This document shows positions 10,124-22,740 of a stretch of DNA of 64,000 bases, one piece after another. Position numbers and translations under genes: made by a program. Each line of letters starts with the position of its first letter. Within the stretch, counting starts at the first letter, position 1. The stretch covers positions 339,864,502 through 339,928,501 of the forward strand of contig NC_081414.1 of NCBI RefSeq assembly GCF_030272615.1. Direction: 5' to 3'. The notes beneath the pieces were generated by a model. That model made no database searches and was not told the origin of the DNA. It was given only the letters and a program-made list of their open reading frames with translations. This stretch comes from Cryptomeria japonica (lineage: Eukaryota > Streptophyta > Pinopsida > Cupressales > Cupressaceae).

Positions 10124-10802
10124 CTTACAATCATATGATATCGGTGGGCACCAGCACTGAAAAGATTGATTACCAGCACCTTGGCTGACAAGATTTTATT
10201 TATTGCAAAATATAATTAATTATAATATGTTTTTGAAAGCCGACAAGGCATATTGTAATAAGGTGCATATATAAGTATGAGATCTTAGAGAACATTTGTA
10301 TGTAGGATATGTGATGGATATTATGTGTGACTAATAAGGCAGAGTTTGGTATAAGGTTTTGGAAGTTGCAAAGCTTAAACTAGTACTGGATCTGGCATAG
10401 CAAATGCCCTTTTGTAGCAGTACATGCCATTAGATTTTCATAATCCACTTTTGTAAATCAGTGAGACTTCTCTTTTGTATGTAAGTAGTGAGCTTTAGGC
10501 AGTTGGCCTTCCTACACATGCAAGTCCCTATTGTAACAGTAATATTCTCTTATTGGCCAGTAAGAGAATATTGTGGGTCACAAATCCCACAGAGGTTTTT
10601 CCCACACTAGGTTTCCTCTTTAAAAATAATGTGTTATGATGTGTCTTTTATGTTTTGGTTGTTATTCTTATTTACTACATTAATTTTGGTTTACCGGTAC
10701 ATAGTTTTGGAATGTTTTTCATTTAATAAGATAAGGAAATCAATTAACCAGTTAGATACTGATTCACCCCCCCCCCCCCTAGTATCTTTGGGAATCCTAA
10801 CA
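10059..10802 (+). repeat. Element A 3' LTR
   Basis: It begins TGTTGGAAAATGCACACTCC and ends GGAATCCTAACA. It aligns with 4075-4855 throughout. It is shorter partly through loss of sequence near 10145-10160 relative to 4145-4200. The 3' stem-loop keeps 7 bp (AGATACT 10754-10760 with AGTATCT 10781-10787). Confidence 0.9.
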
Positions 10803-11863
10803 AGCTAGTGTGAGGGTAAATGGCTAGTTAAAACACAAATAAACACAAAACATTCAAATAAACTTAAGAAATACCTTTATAAGTCTCCACTTGTTCCTCG
10901 GATTGAGTGGGATGAGGTTGGAATAGCGCCCTTCTCCAACCTAATTAGATTTTTTCCTTGATTAGATGTGTTTGGCTCTCCAAATTGTGCACAAGATAGC
11001 TAAATGGATTATAAGATAGATGGATTAAGGATGGAATGGGTATGCAAAATGAATGGCTAAGTGAATGATGAGGGGAAATTTGACTATAGTTTGGGTGCTT
11101 GGATGATTGCTCACACTTAAAAGGGAAGCATGGACTTACTTAATTTGGAGATGGAAAATGAAGGAGTGGAGTCTCCAATTTATAGGAGAGAGGAAATGGA
11201 GGGTTAGGAATGATTCAAGATGGAGGGTCAAGATTGTATGTGAGCCCACACATGGATCAAGAGGAGTTGACAAGACAAGTGTGGAGTCTAAGAAATATAC
11301 CATAAAGGCATTTCTTGTCTCCACACTCCTCAAGTTTTATTGGGAAGGCTTCCTAATGCACCTAGGGAAGAGAAAAGGAATAAAAATATTCCTTGAATGA
11401 TGAGAGGAAGAATTTAAAAATTCTTCAAAAAAAGAGCATTGGGATTGGAGGAATAAAAATGAATTAAAAATTCCTTAGGTGAACGCATACCTAGAGGAAT
11501 GTGAGATTTTTGAAAATATCATATTCAAATAGGAAAAGAGCATTTAAGGAAGGTAGTTATATGGGGGGATGCATACAGAGATGTGAGAAGTCGGTTAAGG
11601 AAAGTGGTTGAGTGAGGGGACAAGGAGTTGACTTTGTGGCTAATAATGAGGATTAGCCTTTAGCAACCTATTAGAAGAATGATTAGAAAAGGGATTAGGT
11701 GAGATTAGAGCAAATGGGATTTGTAGGAGGATTTGATTAGGAGAGATAATGAGTGGAGGCAATTAAAAATTAGAGGAATAATGGTAAGTGGGATTAAGAT
11801 AGTTTCTAGAAGAATTAATTAGGTTAATGATGGATTAGGAAAAGGTAATTTGTAGGAATCACT
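10803..11863 (-). repeat. Gypsy G3 5' LTR, segment 2
   Basis: The continuation of the G3 LTR after element A. It is non-coding, with a minus-strand TATA-like CCTATAAATTGG (11177-11186). That matches the CTATAAATA in the G1 LTR (49592-49600) and suggests the LTR promoter. It ends at the target duplication TCACT (11859-11863) of Copia-1. The ORF at 11107-11400 shows no recognisable product. Confidence 0.6.
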
Positions 11864-12924
11864 TGTTAGGAACTAGGAAGGACAATTGAGAGGGGGGGTG
11901 AATCAGTTGTCAATAAATTATAACCCAAAACAAATTATTCAAACTGAAAAATCATTAATATAACTTAATGCATGAAATAGAAAGAAAAACATATCCACAA
12001 TACTTGACATAAAGATTTTGAAGTGGAACCCCAGTAAGGGGGAAAACAATGGTGGTAAACTTACCCACAATCAGATGATACTACTACAGATAGTAAGTGA
12101 ATATAATAAGGGGCTTGCACATGTAGAAAGGCCAACTGCCTAGAGCTCACTGCTCAATCACAAAATAGGAGTCACACTGACTACAATTGGATGGTTAAAT
12201 CCAATAACAATGTACTACTTTAGTATAACATCTACAATGTTGGATTCAGTACTAGTTTAAGCTCTGACCATGAGTGCCAAACACCTTCATAATATTTCCT
12301 TCAACCTTTAGATAATATCTACATGATTCGCACAAGGATCTGCTTATTTTCGCTCTTGACAATGATCTTCAATATTCACACATATTCATACACTCATACA
12401 TCTTACAATTATTTATACAAAACCTAAGAGCTCATGATTAGGTAGGCTCCCTAAAGATACTAGATTTATAAAATAAGTCTTGATGCAATATAATATGTCA
12501 GCCTCAATACATTTACACATTATCCAATCAATAAACCATTTCCAAAATGTGTCATGTTGATCTAGAACATGATATCTTGTACCGATCCATAACCTAGACC
12601 TATTTGCCAGTTAAGGTAAATATGTGAACCCGATTAGTCCAATAAGCAAAAAACCAAATGCAAACATCCAATCCATGTCTTTGACATAACCAAATGATCT
12701 CTAGATGATAAAAAATCATCATCAACTTCCTAAGCTGATGGTGAAACATATACCGATGTATGTGCATAAGCCAATATCCACACCAAGACCACAATGTGTC
12801 GGTTCAACAACAAACCAATATAACCAAAGTGTCAAATCAACAATGTAGACCTCTAGAAAGATAGGTGTTGACATCAATGACAAAACCAATGCAACACATG
12901 ATGAAGTCATCCATAATACCAACA
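11864..12924 (-). repeat. Copia-1 3' LTR
   Basis: On the minus strand it runs TGTTGGTATTATGGATG... to ...GTTCCTAACA. It has TATAAATA on the minus strand at 12409-12418 and the C-rich stem-loop near its end, where GACAACTGA and TCAATTGTC pair at 8 of 9 positions. It is preceded by a decayed polypurine tract AAAGGCAGAGAT (12925-12936). Confidence 0.9.
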
Positions 12925-12953
12925 ATCTCTGCCTTTGGCATTGATGGCAACAC
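12865..12953 (-). promoter_or_regulatory. Copia-1 polypurine-tract inverted repeat
   Basis: On the minus strand GTGTTGCCATCAATG (12953-12939) lies just before the tract and CATTGATGTCAACAC (12879-12865) lies inside the LTR. They pair at 14 of 15 positions. The outer GTG/CAC pairs differ from those of element A yet still pair. Confidence 0.6.
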
Positions 12954-13315
12954 TAGATGGAAAAACATCTAAGTACCAAAAATAGAATGCCAAATACCAA
13001 CAATCTCCCAAAATAGATCAATACAAAGTTTTGTACCAAAAACAAAAACAATATAGCTAAAACCAAAATACATTTCTTCCAAGAACATATCTCTCCCCAA
13101 TATTAAAAGTACATTTTTTTTCCATGGACATCTCTCCCCCTTTGACATCAAATGCCAAAGTAGTCAAGAATCAAAATCAGAACATAACATACAACTAACT
13201 ACTCCCCCTGAGAAGGAGCTCTCCTTCATCAAAAATGGAAAAAGATTTTTCCGTTAGTCCCTGTCGATTTGATGCAAATCTTCATCATTCAAGTCTCTGT
13301 TAGTGGGGTGATTAT
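12937..13315 (-). pseudogene. Copia-1 pol C-terminus and 3' untranslated region
   Basis: The last pol codons (ITPLTET then stop) lie at 13315-13289 on the minus strand and continue the LGV reading interrupted by element B at 21339. The remaining ~350 bp is untranslated and carries two more polypurine-like runs (minus-strand TGTCAAAGGGGGAGAGATG at 13150-13132, and a shorter one near 13203) before the true tract. Confidence 0.75.
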
Positions 13316-14065
13316 TGTTAGGATTCCTAAATATACTAAGAGGGGGGATGAATCAATATCTTGTCGGTTACTAGATTTTCTTATCTTATTAAACAAATTG
13401 CATTCCAAAATAATGTACCGGTAAACCAGAAATAATGTTGTAAATAAGATCAATAGCCACAACATAGAAATCACACCATAACACAATATTTTTAATGAAG
13501 AAACCCGATGTAGGAAAAACCTTGGTGAGATTTGTGACCCACAATATTCACTCACTGGCCAATAAATGAATATTACTTACAATAGGGGCCTGCACATGCA
13601 GGAAGGCCAACTGCCTAAAGCTCACTGCTTAATTACAAAATGCAAGTCTCACTGACTTACAAAAATGGATTATGCAAATCCAATATCATGTATTACTTCG
13701 GTTCAACATCTACTATGCCAGGTTCAGTATCAGTTTAAGCTCATACAACTTCCATAAACCTTATTCCAATATCTACCTTAATATGTTAGCATATGCCTAT
13801 TACATTACATACTTACACAAATGATCCTACAAGATTTCAGACTTATATGAGTCCTATTTACAATTCGCCTTGTCAGCTTACAAAAAGATTTTACAATTAA
13901 ATACAAAATAAAATCTTGTCGGCTGAGGTGTCGGTAATCATCTTTGTCGGTGTCGGTGGCAGTGTCGGTGTCTATGCTGGTGCCTATGTTGGATTATAAG
14001 GTTGCCATCAATGACAATACCTTCAATTACCTACAATTTCTCATTGGAGTGTGTATTTGCCAACA
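13316..14065 (-). repeat. Element B 3' LTR
   Basis: 750 bp. The minus strand begins TGTTGGCAAATACACACTCC and ends AGGAATCCTAACA. It is preceded on the minus strand by the tract AAAGGGAGAGAT and GTTGCCATCAATGCC. Confidence 0.9.
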
Positions 14066-14256
14066 ATCTCTCCCTTTGGCATTGATGGCAACACTCATGA
14101 GAAAAAGTCAAAATTGTATCCAAAAATGTGTGCTCCAGAATTGTGTGCTTCCCCTGAGTAGATGATGTCTTCTGCCAATAATTTTTCTCATTCTTCTACT
14201 CCCCCTTTGGAATCAATGACAAAGGCTATCAATTAATGTCAATTGAGTGTAGTTCT

Positions 14257-17200
14257 TATCAAGATCCATGTAACCAGTGGGTTACAATCTGATATAGATC
14301 CGCTAATGCAAAATTCAAGTTGTTAGTGAAATTCTCACTATCCTTCAATGTTGCTTCTATCCTTTGGATGGTACCAATGAGTATGTGCATTTTCTCTTTC
14401 GGTGTCTTAAGTCCAGGAACAAGTGCCTCAGAAATCTCTTTTCTCAAAGAGATGAGGATGTCTAGTTTCGGACTTAGTCTAAATTTGAGTTCCTTAGCTT
14501 TGTATTTTATCCTTTCCTTCTCATTCTCCAAATTCTCAAGTTTTTCCTCAAAACTTTCTATCTCCTTCTCTATAACTGATATGGGTTCTGATGAAGCAAT
14601 GAGATAGTCAGCTATATCATTTATTTATTCTTGTGCTATGCTGATTTCCTTTTCAATATTCACTGTTAGAAGATCAGTCTTGTAGGTGTCTCTGTATAGT
14701 TCTTTAAATTCTGTTATAGTTTTTTTAGTGCTGGTAAGAGGGTGTCACTGTGTTTCTTGCTCTTCTTTATTGTCTCTTCAAAGAATTTTTCTTTCTCTTT
14801 TTTCATTTTCTCACTGAATGTCTCCTCATTAATCTGATCAATTGTTAGTAGGTTGTCGATTATGTACTTAGACAGTGTGTCTAATTGACTCAAAGAATCT
14901 TTATTTTCTACATTGCACTTTGGTGCAATCAATTTCAAAATTGGTATGGTGTCATCAATTGCCTTATATGCCTATGCATTACACTCTGTGATTTTCTTTA
15001 TGGAATCTAATAATACCTTTGTTACATTTGTCGGTCTAAATTCTATACCAGATGACTATCCAACTACCTTAATGATCTGGAATCTGCCAATGTGAGTAAC
15101 CTCTTTGCTTTTGTTGACCTCTAATAGGTCAGTTTGAGTTTGCATTTCTACTAGCAAAGGTTTGGGTTTCTCAATTGTTTTTGGTGGCACAGTCTTTGTC
15201 TGAAGCTTTTCCTCTTCATGTTTCTCAGAATGTACTTCTGTCGATTTCTCTGATTGTGTCTCAGTGTTAACTACCGGTTTTTTGTATGTACCTTAGTGGT
15301 ATTTGTCTTTCTAGTATCTGGGGGATCAATTGATTGTTCATTATGTGTATCAATCCCAATCTCAACATTTCCAACTGTATCCTCAACCTGTGTCTTAACA
15401 GTAATATCCTCAATAGGTGGCTCAATTGCCACATCTCTCTTCTCAATTGTTTCCTTATCAACCACAATGTTGACTTCTTAAGTGTCAATATTCATGGTGT
15501 ACAACACCTTAGAATCAGGATTGGTGTCTTCATGTGTTGTCTCCATACTCTCAACATTATCTGTTACTGGAGGTGTATCAATATTTACAACTGGTGGAGT
15601 ATCAAAAGAAGGTGGGGGCAAGTTATCTATTACCTTTATGCTCGAAGGACCACCTATCTTTCCTTTACCTTTATCTTTTTCCTTTTGATGGACTTTGAAA
15701 GTCTTTGGTTGTTTAATTTCTTCTTGCATTTCCTTCTCTACAAAGAAGATATCCCATTTGTCTATTGTCTCTTCAATGATCTCATTTACTCTGCTAGCCA
15801 TTAATGCTACATGTCGATGACTAGTGGAAAATACAGTTCTATTTGCTTCACTTATTAGTTCATCAATCTCTTCTGATGATCTTACTAGGTGAATTGCAAG
15901 TAGTTTCTCTATCTTTATTTTCTTGTCCAATTCAACAATTTCTAACCTTTTTGCATCTAGCCTTCTATACAAATCACTAGGTAGATCATCTACAACTTCT
16001 ATCAAAAATTTCTTATAAATATGTAAGTGTAGAATAACACTGTTTTCTATGCTTTCTTTTTCTTCATTAGTGAAAGTGTTATACAACTTTCTAACATTTG
16101 ACAAGTTACCATCTTCAGTTATTGTTGGCAATATTGCATTATAACAGACAATGAGAGATTGTTGGCATTTCAATAAGGATATTGAGAAGGTTGTTGATGA
16201 CTATGGATATAACTGATTAAAGATGATTACTGTCTTAATATTATTATTTTGTCATTGATGTCAAGAAATTGATTTTCTAATTCAGTGTGATGTTGCCATA
16301 TCTTAAGAAGTATGATTTGATGAGTATAAAGATGGCGATAAAAGACACAGAAAGAATATGATGAATAAAGGGATAAGTTATTCAATGGGTAACTATTACC
16401 GAGTTAGACAATGATGAGATCATGATGTTTAGATTGTTTTGATATCCTACATATGCTATTGTTTGAAAGGTTAATACTATACTATATTACCAAGCAAAGA
16501 ACCTAGTCGATAAACCCTAAGGAACCTAGTCGGTAAAACCCTAAGGTTATAGCTATCGGTTAATGAAGGCAGAATGTCTACTGAGTGAAGTTTAGTATTC
16601 ACCGAGTTGTTACCGAGTTACAACCAAGCTATAACAGAATGCATTAAATGTTTACATGTGATATTTAATGAAGGAAGCTGATGAGCTAGAGAAGATTAAA
16701 TGATTGGTAAGCTGTGTATGAAGATTGTTAAAGAATCTATGGTAAAGAAAGATCGACAGGAAGATCTACAGCTTAGATTGAACCACAATACCCTAACACA
16801 AGTTTCAAGGTGAAAATGCAAGTTCCAAGGTGGGATAAAACATTTTCAGATCGAAGGATACATTGAACCTGGACAAGATTGAAGATCTGATGGCTATGAT
16901 TGATCATGGGAAATGTGATCAAGGAGATTAAGTGGTTGGAAGATTGTTTATAAATAGGAAACTATTGATAAACAATGTATGCGGGCAAGTGTATGCATAG
17001 GGATGCTACATAGTGATTACCGAGCATAGAAGCTTGAAGACCTGTTAGAATAATAGAGTATAGATGCTCAGCAGATAGACAAGATTAGTTCTATGTCTAA
17101 ATTGTATTGAACAAATAGGAATCTGCTTTAGCATTTTTAGATGTGAAGTTGCAGACATATTTTTATTACTGTTATTTTGAGAAGTAACAGAAAATCTCTT

Positions 17201-19166
17201 AATTGAGTGGACTTAACAGTCTTATTTGTAAAATCCTCTAGCAAGGTGACATTCTTATTGAGTGTTTGAAATCCTTTAACAAGGTCACTTCTAACAAGGT
17301 GAAGATCCTAACAGATCTGAGGGAAATCCCTTAACCGGGTCACATCTAGCAATGTGTTTGTAATCTTTAACAGGATTTTCTTTTAACCGAGCATACTCTA
17401 GAAGAGTATATTTCTTAGTGGATCTGAAATCCCATAGTGGTTTTTCCCTATTTGGGTTTCCACATTAAATCTAGTGTTATATGTTTGTGATCTTATCTAT
17501 TTATGGGTCTGCATGCATTATTGTTTTTTTGATAAGGTTACTGAGGTTGAATCTATTGTTTTTATTGAAGATTAAGTTTAAATGACTCACCACCCCGCCC
17601 CTCTCATCTTGTTGGCTATTGGATCTATACTAATCATATTTAGTATCATAACTATTAGTTATTTCATTCAAAAGGTTGTCTGAGGGAGGGACAACTTGTT
17701 TTCCTTTTTCTTTCTTGGGGTCATTTTCCTTGTTGGAGGCTTTACTACCTGTTGTTTTTGTCTTGTTCTCTTGGGAGTAGGTGAGGCTACCGGTGAGGGT
17801 TTTCTTTTTCTTTGTACCCTTTTGAATTTAGTTGGTATTTCATTGTCAGAGGAGGTACCAATCGGTGAAATATTTGTTTTTGGTTGTAGTCCTTCCAATT
17901 CACTTTCCTTAATACTAGTTTTATTCAATATATCTTCCTTGATTTCTTTTGCCTATCTAGTTGCCTTTCTAATTGTCTATTCAGTTTTCTTAATTCATTT
18001 ATGTGATTGAACATTTCTTTCAATGGTTTCTGCATTTCCAAAAACTTCTTATGTTGGTTCTTTAGGGGCTTCTAGAAGGGCTTTTGCATAAGTTTCTATT
18101 ATGTTTTCATCTACCTCATAACCCATCTCTGTAACCCAAACTATCCTTAGAACCACTGCCTCCATCCAGATTTCATCCTTCTTTATAACAAAACATATCT
18201 CCTTTTTATATTTATCAACTATGGATTGACATAATCTTTCCCTATTTTTCATTCTAGCCTTTAGTGCCTGAAAGTGTTCAATTATGTTCTTCTCCCTATC
18301 ATCTCTCATGTTATTAATAATATCCAAAAGTTGTTTTCCTACCAAAATGTCAAATCCAAAATCCTTTCTACCGATACCGGGAGCTTCCTTGGTGATATAC
18401 AGCAATAGACATACAAGTAGGTTACCAAATCTGAATGTGTCTTTCTAGTAACCCTTAATTTTCTTTAGATTGTCTATTAGCTCATCTTTTAACCACTCAC
18501 AATTGTCAATCTTTGCATTACTATTTACTAATTCATAATCACTCTTGATACATAAACTAGAAATAGAGTTTAATATGTTGGCATGTGTAGCTTTGTATCC
18601 AAGAATCATGCTAATGAATCTTACATTGATATTATTTACATCGTTGACTCTCAAGGATCTCTTGTCATAGGTTGCACTGATTAAGGTCATTACAGTGTCA
18701 TTTGGAACATTTTTAGTCTTATCAGGCCTACTACCGGTGGAAGGTAAGCCTGTCACTACCCTAACTTCTTCTTTTATTATCTTATGAATGGAATCTATCC
18801 AAAAGAACTCCCCATGAACTCTGCTCAATACAATCCTTATAACCTCTTTGGAAAAACTGGGAATGATAAGTATCTCCACAAAACCTAGGGTTTCAACTAT
18901 CTTGTGTTCCAATTTTACATTACCATTTTCATCACATATTACTGTCCTATGCATGTTCATAATTTCATCAGCACCTAGTTCTTCAATATGACAATGTATG
19001 TAAATTATAGGATCCTCAGCATAAGGAACTCCTTTGGGTATTTTAAAAAATGCTCCTAAGTTATCATCCTTCTTCGCTACTTCGGGAATGATTTTGAATA
19101 TGAACCTAGAGCATTTAATCACACTGTAGGGTTTACAATGAATTCAGGTGTAGATGAGGAAGCCAT
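14257..19166 (-). pseudogene. ORF2 of element B: large unassigned protein, split by a solo LTR
   Basis: The start ATG is at 19166 on the minus strand. The N-terminal domain is at 19122-18049 (IYIHCHIEELGADE, FWIDSIHKIIKEEVR, LPSTGSRPDKTK, CEWLKDELIDNLKKIKG, LLYITKEAPGIG). The basic Lys/Pro block is near 17800-17690. The helical block (LHLHIYKKF, YRRLDAKR, WDIFFVEKEMQEE) is at 16090-15710. The low-complexity Thr/Pro region is at 15650-15170, and the coiled-coil C-terminus ends THWLHGS near 14257. The solo LTR (16123-17657) separates the basic block from ITEDGNLSNVRKLYN. Independent stops (for example near 18450 and 17670) differ from those of A and D. The product is not recognised. Confidence 0.75.
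16123..17657 (+). mobile_element. Solo LTR of the Copia-2 family inside element B ORF2
   Basis: A perfect 5-bp duplication GTTAT (16118-16122 and 17658-17662) flanks it, and removing it restores the ORF2 alignment. From 16160 onward it matches the 57764-59287 LTR, including a minus-to-plus matching TATAAATA (16949-16956), the GGTTTTTCCCTATTTGGGTTTCC module, and a C-run with CTCTCATCT near the end. The head is doubled: TGTTGGCA at 16123 and again at 16160, with GAGAGAT between. The 3' end reads AACTATTA rather than CTAACA. No internal region is present, consistent with LTR-LTR recombination. Confidence 0.82.
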
Positions 19167-19285
19167 TGTATAAATACTTTAATCTTCCTTTAGGTTTGAA
19201 TGCTTGAATGATTTGATTCACTTCTCATTGTGGATGCCTTCACTCTGGTTTTTTGTGCTCTAGGGAAATTTGAATTCTTAGTGAA

Positions 19286-19370
19286 TGAAAAAGAGTGAAA
19301 AACACATACTTTATAATGTCATTTCCTTCAACTACCACATTAAATGTCTGTCGGTTAAGTGAAACTTAAC
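19286..19370 (-). promoter_or_regulatory. Putative internal promoter of ORF2 (element B)
   Basis: On the minus strand: the palindrome GTTAAGT/ACTTAAC (19370-19354), TATAAAG (19315-19309), and TCATTCACT with its CA 29 bp after the TATA start. The ATG at 19166 is 149 bp from the TATA. Confidence 0.6.
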
Positions 19371-19468
19371 ACATCTACCGGTTAAGAAGTAATTCAACTT
19401 TTCACCATCAATCGAGGGTAAACTAGCATGTTTTTCAATTTGTTGTTGTACCCCCAACGGATTTCTTT

Positions 19469-20513
19469 TCAATTAGCTGAAGAATCTCCTACCGGTGGAG
19501 TGATACTCTGTTCTACCGGTGAATGAATAGCTTCATTAACATTCTGATTTGACTTTCTATTCTATTGTTTTGAAAATTATTGCTTTACTTCTTCAACCTT
19601 CTCTTTACGTTTCAAACGAGGTCCTTTGTTATTTGTTGGTGATGCCTTCTACAAAATTTTGCAATATATCCAATCTTGTTATAAGCATAACAAGTCACAT
19701 TATTTTTTTGAATAGCTTCTCCATATCCTATGCTGGTATGTGTTCTGCATTGATTAGATAAGTGTCCAAATCTTCCACAAACATAACATCTTATATTCAT
19801 TCTATAGTTTTCTGAATTATGACCAATTTTATTGCATTTAGAACATTGATCGGTGGGTGCATTGGTGTTCCGATAGTTTCTAGATCTACATTGATTTTCT
19901 CTATGACTATACTTGTTATAGTTAAAGTGTTTCCCATTAAATTTGCAGGCATTTGGTTGTCTTACTGGTTTATTATGATCATGATTGTTTGTAGTACCGA
20001 AGCTTTCACCACCTTCAAAGCCAAGACCATTAGTATCTCCATTAGGTTTCTAATTTTCCAGCATGTCATCAAGTTCTTCTGAGCTTTTCTTTAATTTCTC
20101 CTTGTGTTGATTTTTAGTAGCCAACTCATTTTCTAAGAAATCTTTCTATCTCATGGGTTTAGTTTTATCATGCTCCAAGTGAATTAGATTTGTCTTCAAC
20201 ATATCATTTACATAACTGAGTCTTAGATTTTCATTTCCAGCATCATTGATTCTCCTAGCCAAGTCATCCTCAAGGTCATGTTTTCTTGCTTCATCTTGCT
20301 TACAAGATTATTAAGAGTTTCTTTTTCATCATCATCACTTTGTATCTTCTCATGAAGTTCTCTTCTTTTGTTCCTAGAAATAGTGATATTTTCTTGAAGT
20401 CCTTGAATGATTTCCTGTGCAACCTTCAGATCATCTTCAAGTTTCATATTTTTCAACTTTTCTGCATCATAATCTGCAAGGGCTATTTCCAATTGCTTTC
20501 TTAGGTTTTCCAT
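19469..20513 (-). pseudogene. ORF1 of element B: coiled-coil, zinc-knuckle protein (broken)
   Basis: The start ATG is at 20513 on the minus strand (MENLRKQLEIALADYDAEK). The coiled coil spans 20513-20070. Knuckle-like repeats follow at 19960-19650: CNFNKYSHRENQC (degenerate), CSKCNKIGHNSEN (last Cys lost), CYVCGRFGHLSNQC (intact), and CYAYNKIGYIAKFC (one Cys and the His changed to Tyr). The reading ends at the TGA at 19469-19471 after SSAN, matching A and D. It is broken by stops near 20050 and 19860. Confidence 0.82.
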
Positions 20514-20570
20514 ATGTACTGGTGTTAGAATCTTCCTCAAGTTGTTAGGCTTTTGAAAATAGAGGACCAA

Positions 20571-20582
20571 GCTCTGATACCA
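20571..20582 (-). other. Primer binding site, element B
   Basis: The plus strand reads GCTCTGATACCA, i.e. TGGTATCAGAGC on the element strand. It is a perfect tRNA-Met site 2 nt from the LTR end. Confidence 0.88.
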
Positions 20583-20584
20583 AT

Positions 20585-21338
20585 TGTTAGGATTCCCAAA
20601 GATACTGAGAGGGGGGGGTGAGTCAGTATCTTGTTGGTTACTAGATTTTCTTATCTTATTAAATAAATTGCATTCCAAAATAATGTACCGGTAAACTAGA
20701 AATAATGCAATAATTAAGATCAATAACCACAACATAGAAAGTACACCATAACACAATAGTTTTAACAAGGAAACTCGGTGTGGGAAAAAAATCAGTGGGA
20801 TTTGTGACCCACAATATTCACTCACTGACCAATAAATGAATAGTACTTACAATAGGGGGCTACACATGCAGGAAGGCCAACTGCCTAAAGCTTACTGCTT
20901 AATTACAAAAGGGAAGTCTCACTGATGTACAAAAATGGATTATGCAAATCCAATATCATGTACTACTTTGGTTTAGCATCTACTATGCTACGTTCAGTAC
21001 CGATTTAAGCTCATACAACTTCCATAAACCTTATTCCAAAATGTGCCTTAATATGTTCACATATGCCTATTTCATTACATACTTACACAAATGATCCTAC
21101 AAGATCTCATACTTATATGAGTCCTATTTACAATTCACCTTGTCGGCTTACAAAAAGATTTTACAATTAAATACAAAATAAAATCCTATCAATTGGGGTG
21201 TCGGTAATCATCTTTGCAGCTGCCACTGCCACTGCCTGTGTCAGTGCCTGTGTCGGTGCCATAGGATTGTAAGGTTGCCATCAATGACAATACCTTCAAT
21301 CACCTACAATTTCTCATTGGAATGTGCATTTTCAAACA
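20585..21338 (-). repeat. Element B 5' LTR
   Basis: 754 bp. The minus strand begins TGTTTGAAAATGCACATTCC and ends GGAATCCTAACA. The 3' stem-loop is perfect (AGATACTGA with TCAGTATCT). Confidence 0.9.
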
Positions 21339-22740
21339 ATTACCCCAAGCTTCTCTTTGAGATATTCAAATGTTTCCTTAGGCAAAGGCTTTGTAAAAAT
21401 ATTTGCAATTTGCTCTTTAGTATTCACATAAACCAATCTCACTTCATTTGCTTCAACATTTTCTTTCAAAAAGTTATACTTAATAGAAACATGCTTTGTT
21501 TTAGAGTGAAATGCTGGATTCTTTGATATATCTATTGTTGTTGAATTATCATAGTAAATAATTATGGGTTCGCATTTTACCTTGATATCCTTCAACATTT
21601 TTTTGATCCTAATACCTAAGTGCAATTATTTGTTATTGCAGCATATTCTACTTCTGCTGTAGATAATGATGTACAAGTCTGTTTTTTGTTGATCCATGAA
21701 ATTAATCTTCTGCCAAGAAATAATGCACCGCTAGTGGTATTCTTTCTGTCATCAACATCTCCTGCCCAATTTGCATCTATATATGCACATAAGTCAAAAT
21801 TGTCATATGATACCATAAACCAAGATTTGTTGTGCCTTGTAGGTACCAAAAAATCATTTTTACTGTAGTTTCATGATTTCCTTTAGGATTGCTTTGAAAT
21901 CTTGAAACAATACACACTGCATTCATTATATTAGGTCTGGTTTGTGTCAAATATAGTAACCCTCCAATCATAGATTTGTACCTTGTTGGATTTATAGGAG
22001 CCAAATCATCCTTTGATGTCAATTTATTAGTTGTAGTCATAGGAGTGCTTATCAGTTTGGAGTTTTCCATTCCAAATTTCTTCAAAAGTTCCTTCAAATA
22101 TTTTGTTTGACATATGAATATACCTTTATCTATTTGAGAAATATGCAAACCTAAAAAAAAATTTATCTCTCTGATCATGGACATTTCAAATTATTCCTGC
22201 ATCTTGTTAGCAAAGTCTTTACATAACTCTTCTTCTCCTCCAAAAATGATATCATCCACAAATACTTCAAAACCAAAATGTCATCATTGGTGATTTTGTA
22301 ATACAAATTACTGTTAGCATTCCCTTTTGTGTATCCAAGCTTTAGAAGATATTTATCCAGTCTAACATACCAAGCTCTAGGAGCTTGTTTCAATCCATAT
22401 AAAGCTTTCCTTAACCTACAAACCATATCCTTATCATCTGTTAATGAAAATCCATCAGGTTGTTCAATATAAACTTCTTCTTGAAGATCTTCATTCAAAA
22501 ATTTACACATTACATCCATCTAATAAACTTTATAGTTCTTGTGAGCTACAAATGCAAGAAATAGTCTTACTGCTTCAATTATGATTATTGGTGCAAATCT
22601 TTCATTATAATCAATTCCTTCTTTCTAAGAATAAGCTTTACAAACTAATCTTGCTTTGTTTCTAATTACTTCACCATCTTCATTAAGTTTATTTCTAAAT
22701 ACCCACTTAGTTCCAATTATATTTTTATTTTTAGGTCGAG
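21339..22740 (-). pseudogene. Copia-1 reverse transcriptase and RNase H (broken)
   Basis: The minus strand encodes a Copia RVT_2-type reverse transcriptase: LVPRPKNKN, then IGTKWVFRNKLNEDGEV, NKARLVCKAYS, EEVYIEQPDGF, ALYGLKQAPRAWY, and the catalytic region near 22260 read as VDDIIFGGEEE after a frame change. Then come FGMENSKLISTPMTT, SMIGGLLYLTQTRPNI, and RNase H with DANWAGDVDDRK, STAEVEYAA and YYDNSTTIDISKN, ending FTKPLPKETFEYLKEKLGV at the element B junction. It would copy element RNA into cDNA and remove the template. Several stops (for example 22520, 22630) and shifts near 22180 and 21780 kill it. Confidence 0.92.

Larger units (their letters stand above)
4075..10802 (+). mobile_element. 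Non-autonomous Copia-type element A (two-ORF family NA1)
   Basis: A 6.7 kb element with a 781-bp 5' LTR and a 744-bp 3' LTR, a tRNA-Met primer site and a polypurine tract. The interior encodes only ORF1 (coiled coil plus zinc knuckles) and ORF2 (unassigned). No protease, integrase, reverse transcriptase or RNase H motif is present in any frame. The first three bases after TG of the 5' LTR are missing relative to D. The flanks are AGGCA on the left and AGCTA on the right, so no clean target duplication survives. It sits in the long LTR of Gypsy G3. Both ORFs carry stops and frameshifts. Confidence 0.9.
13316..21338 (-). mobile_element. Non-autonomous element B (family NA1), inserted in Copia-1 pol
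   Basis: The LTRs are 13316-14065 (3') and 20585-21338 (5'). The flanks ATTAT (13311-13315) and ATTAC (21339-21343) are a one-mismatch target duplication. The minus strand carries a primer site, ORF1, the internal promoter, ORF2 and a polypurine tract in the same order as A and D. A 1.5 kb solo LTR of another family sits in ORF2. Without it the element is about 6.5 kb. Confidence 0.92.

Noticed and set aside
11107-11400. 97-codon plus-strand open frame between element A and Copia-1
   Set aside because: It lies antisense across the G3 LTR promoter region, has no recognisable domain, and no counterpart in the G1 LTR.
16160-17609. Solo LTR bounded at 16160 and 17609, by direct match to the Copia-2 LTR
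   Set aside because: These edges have no target duplication. The wider limits 16123-17657 give a perfect GTTAT duplication and restore ORF2, so they were preferred.
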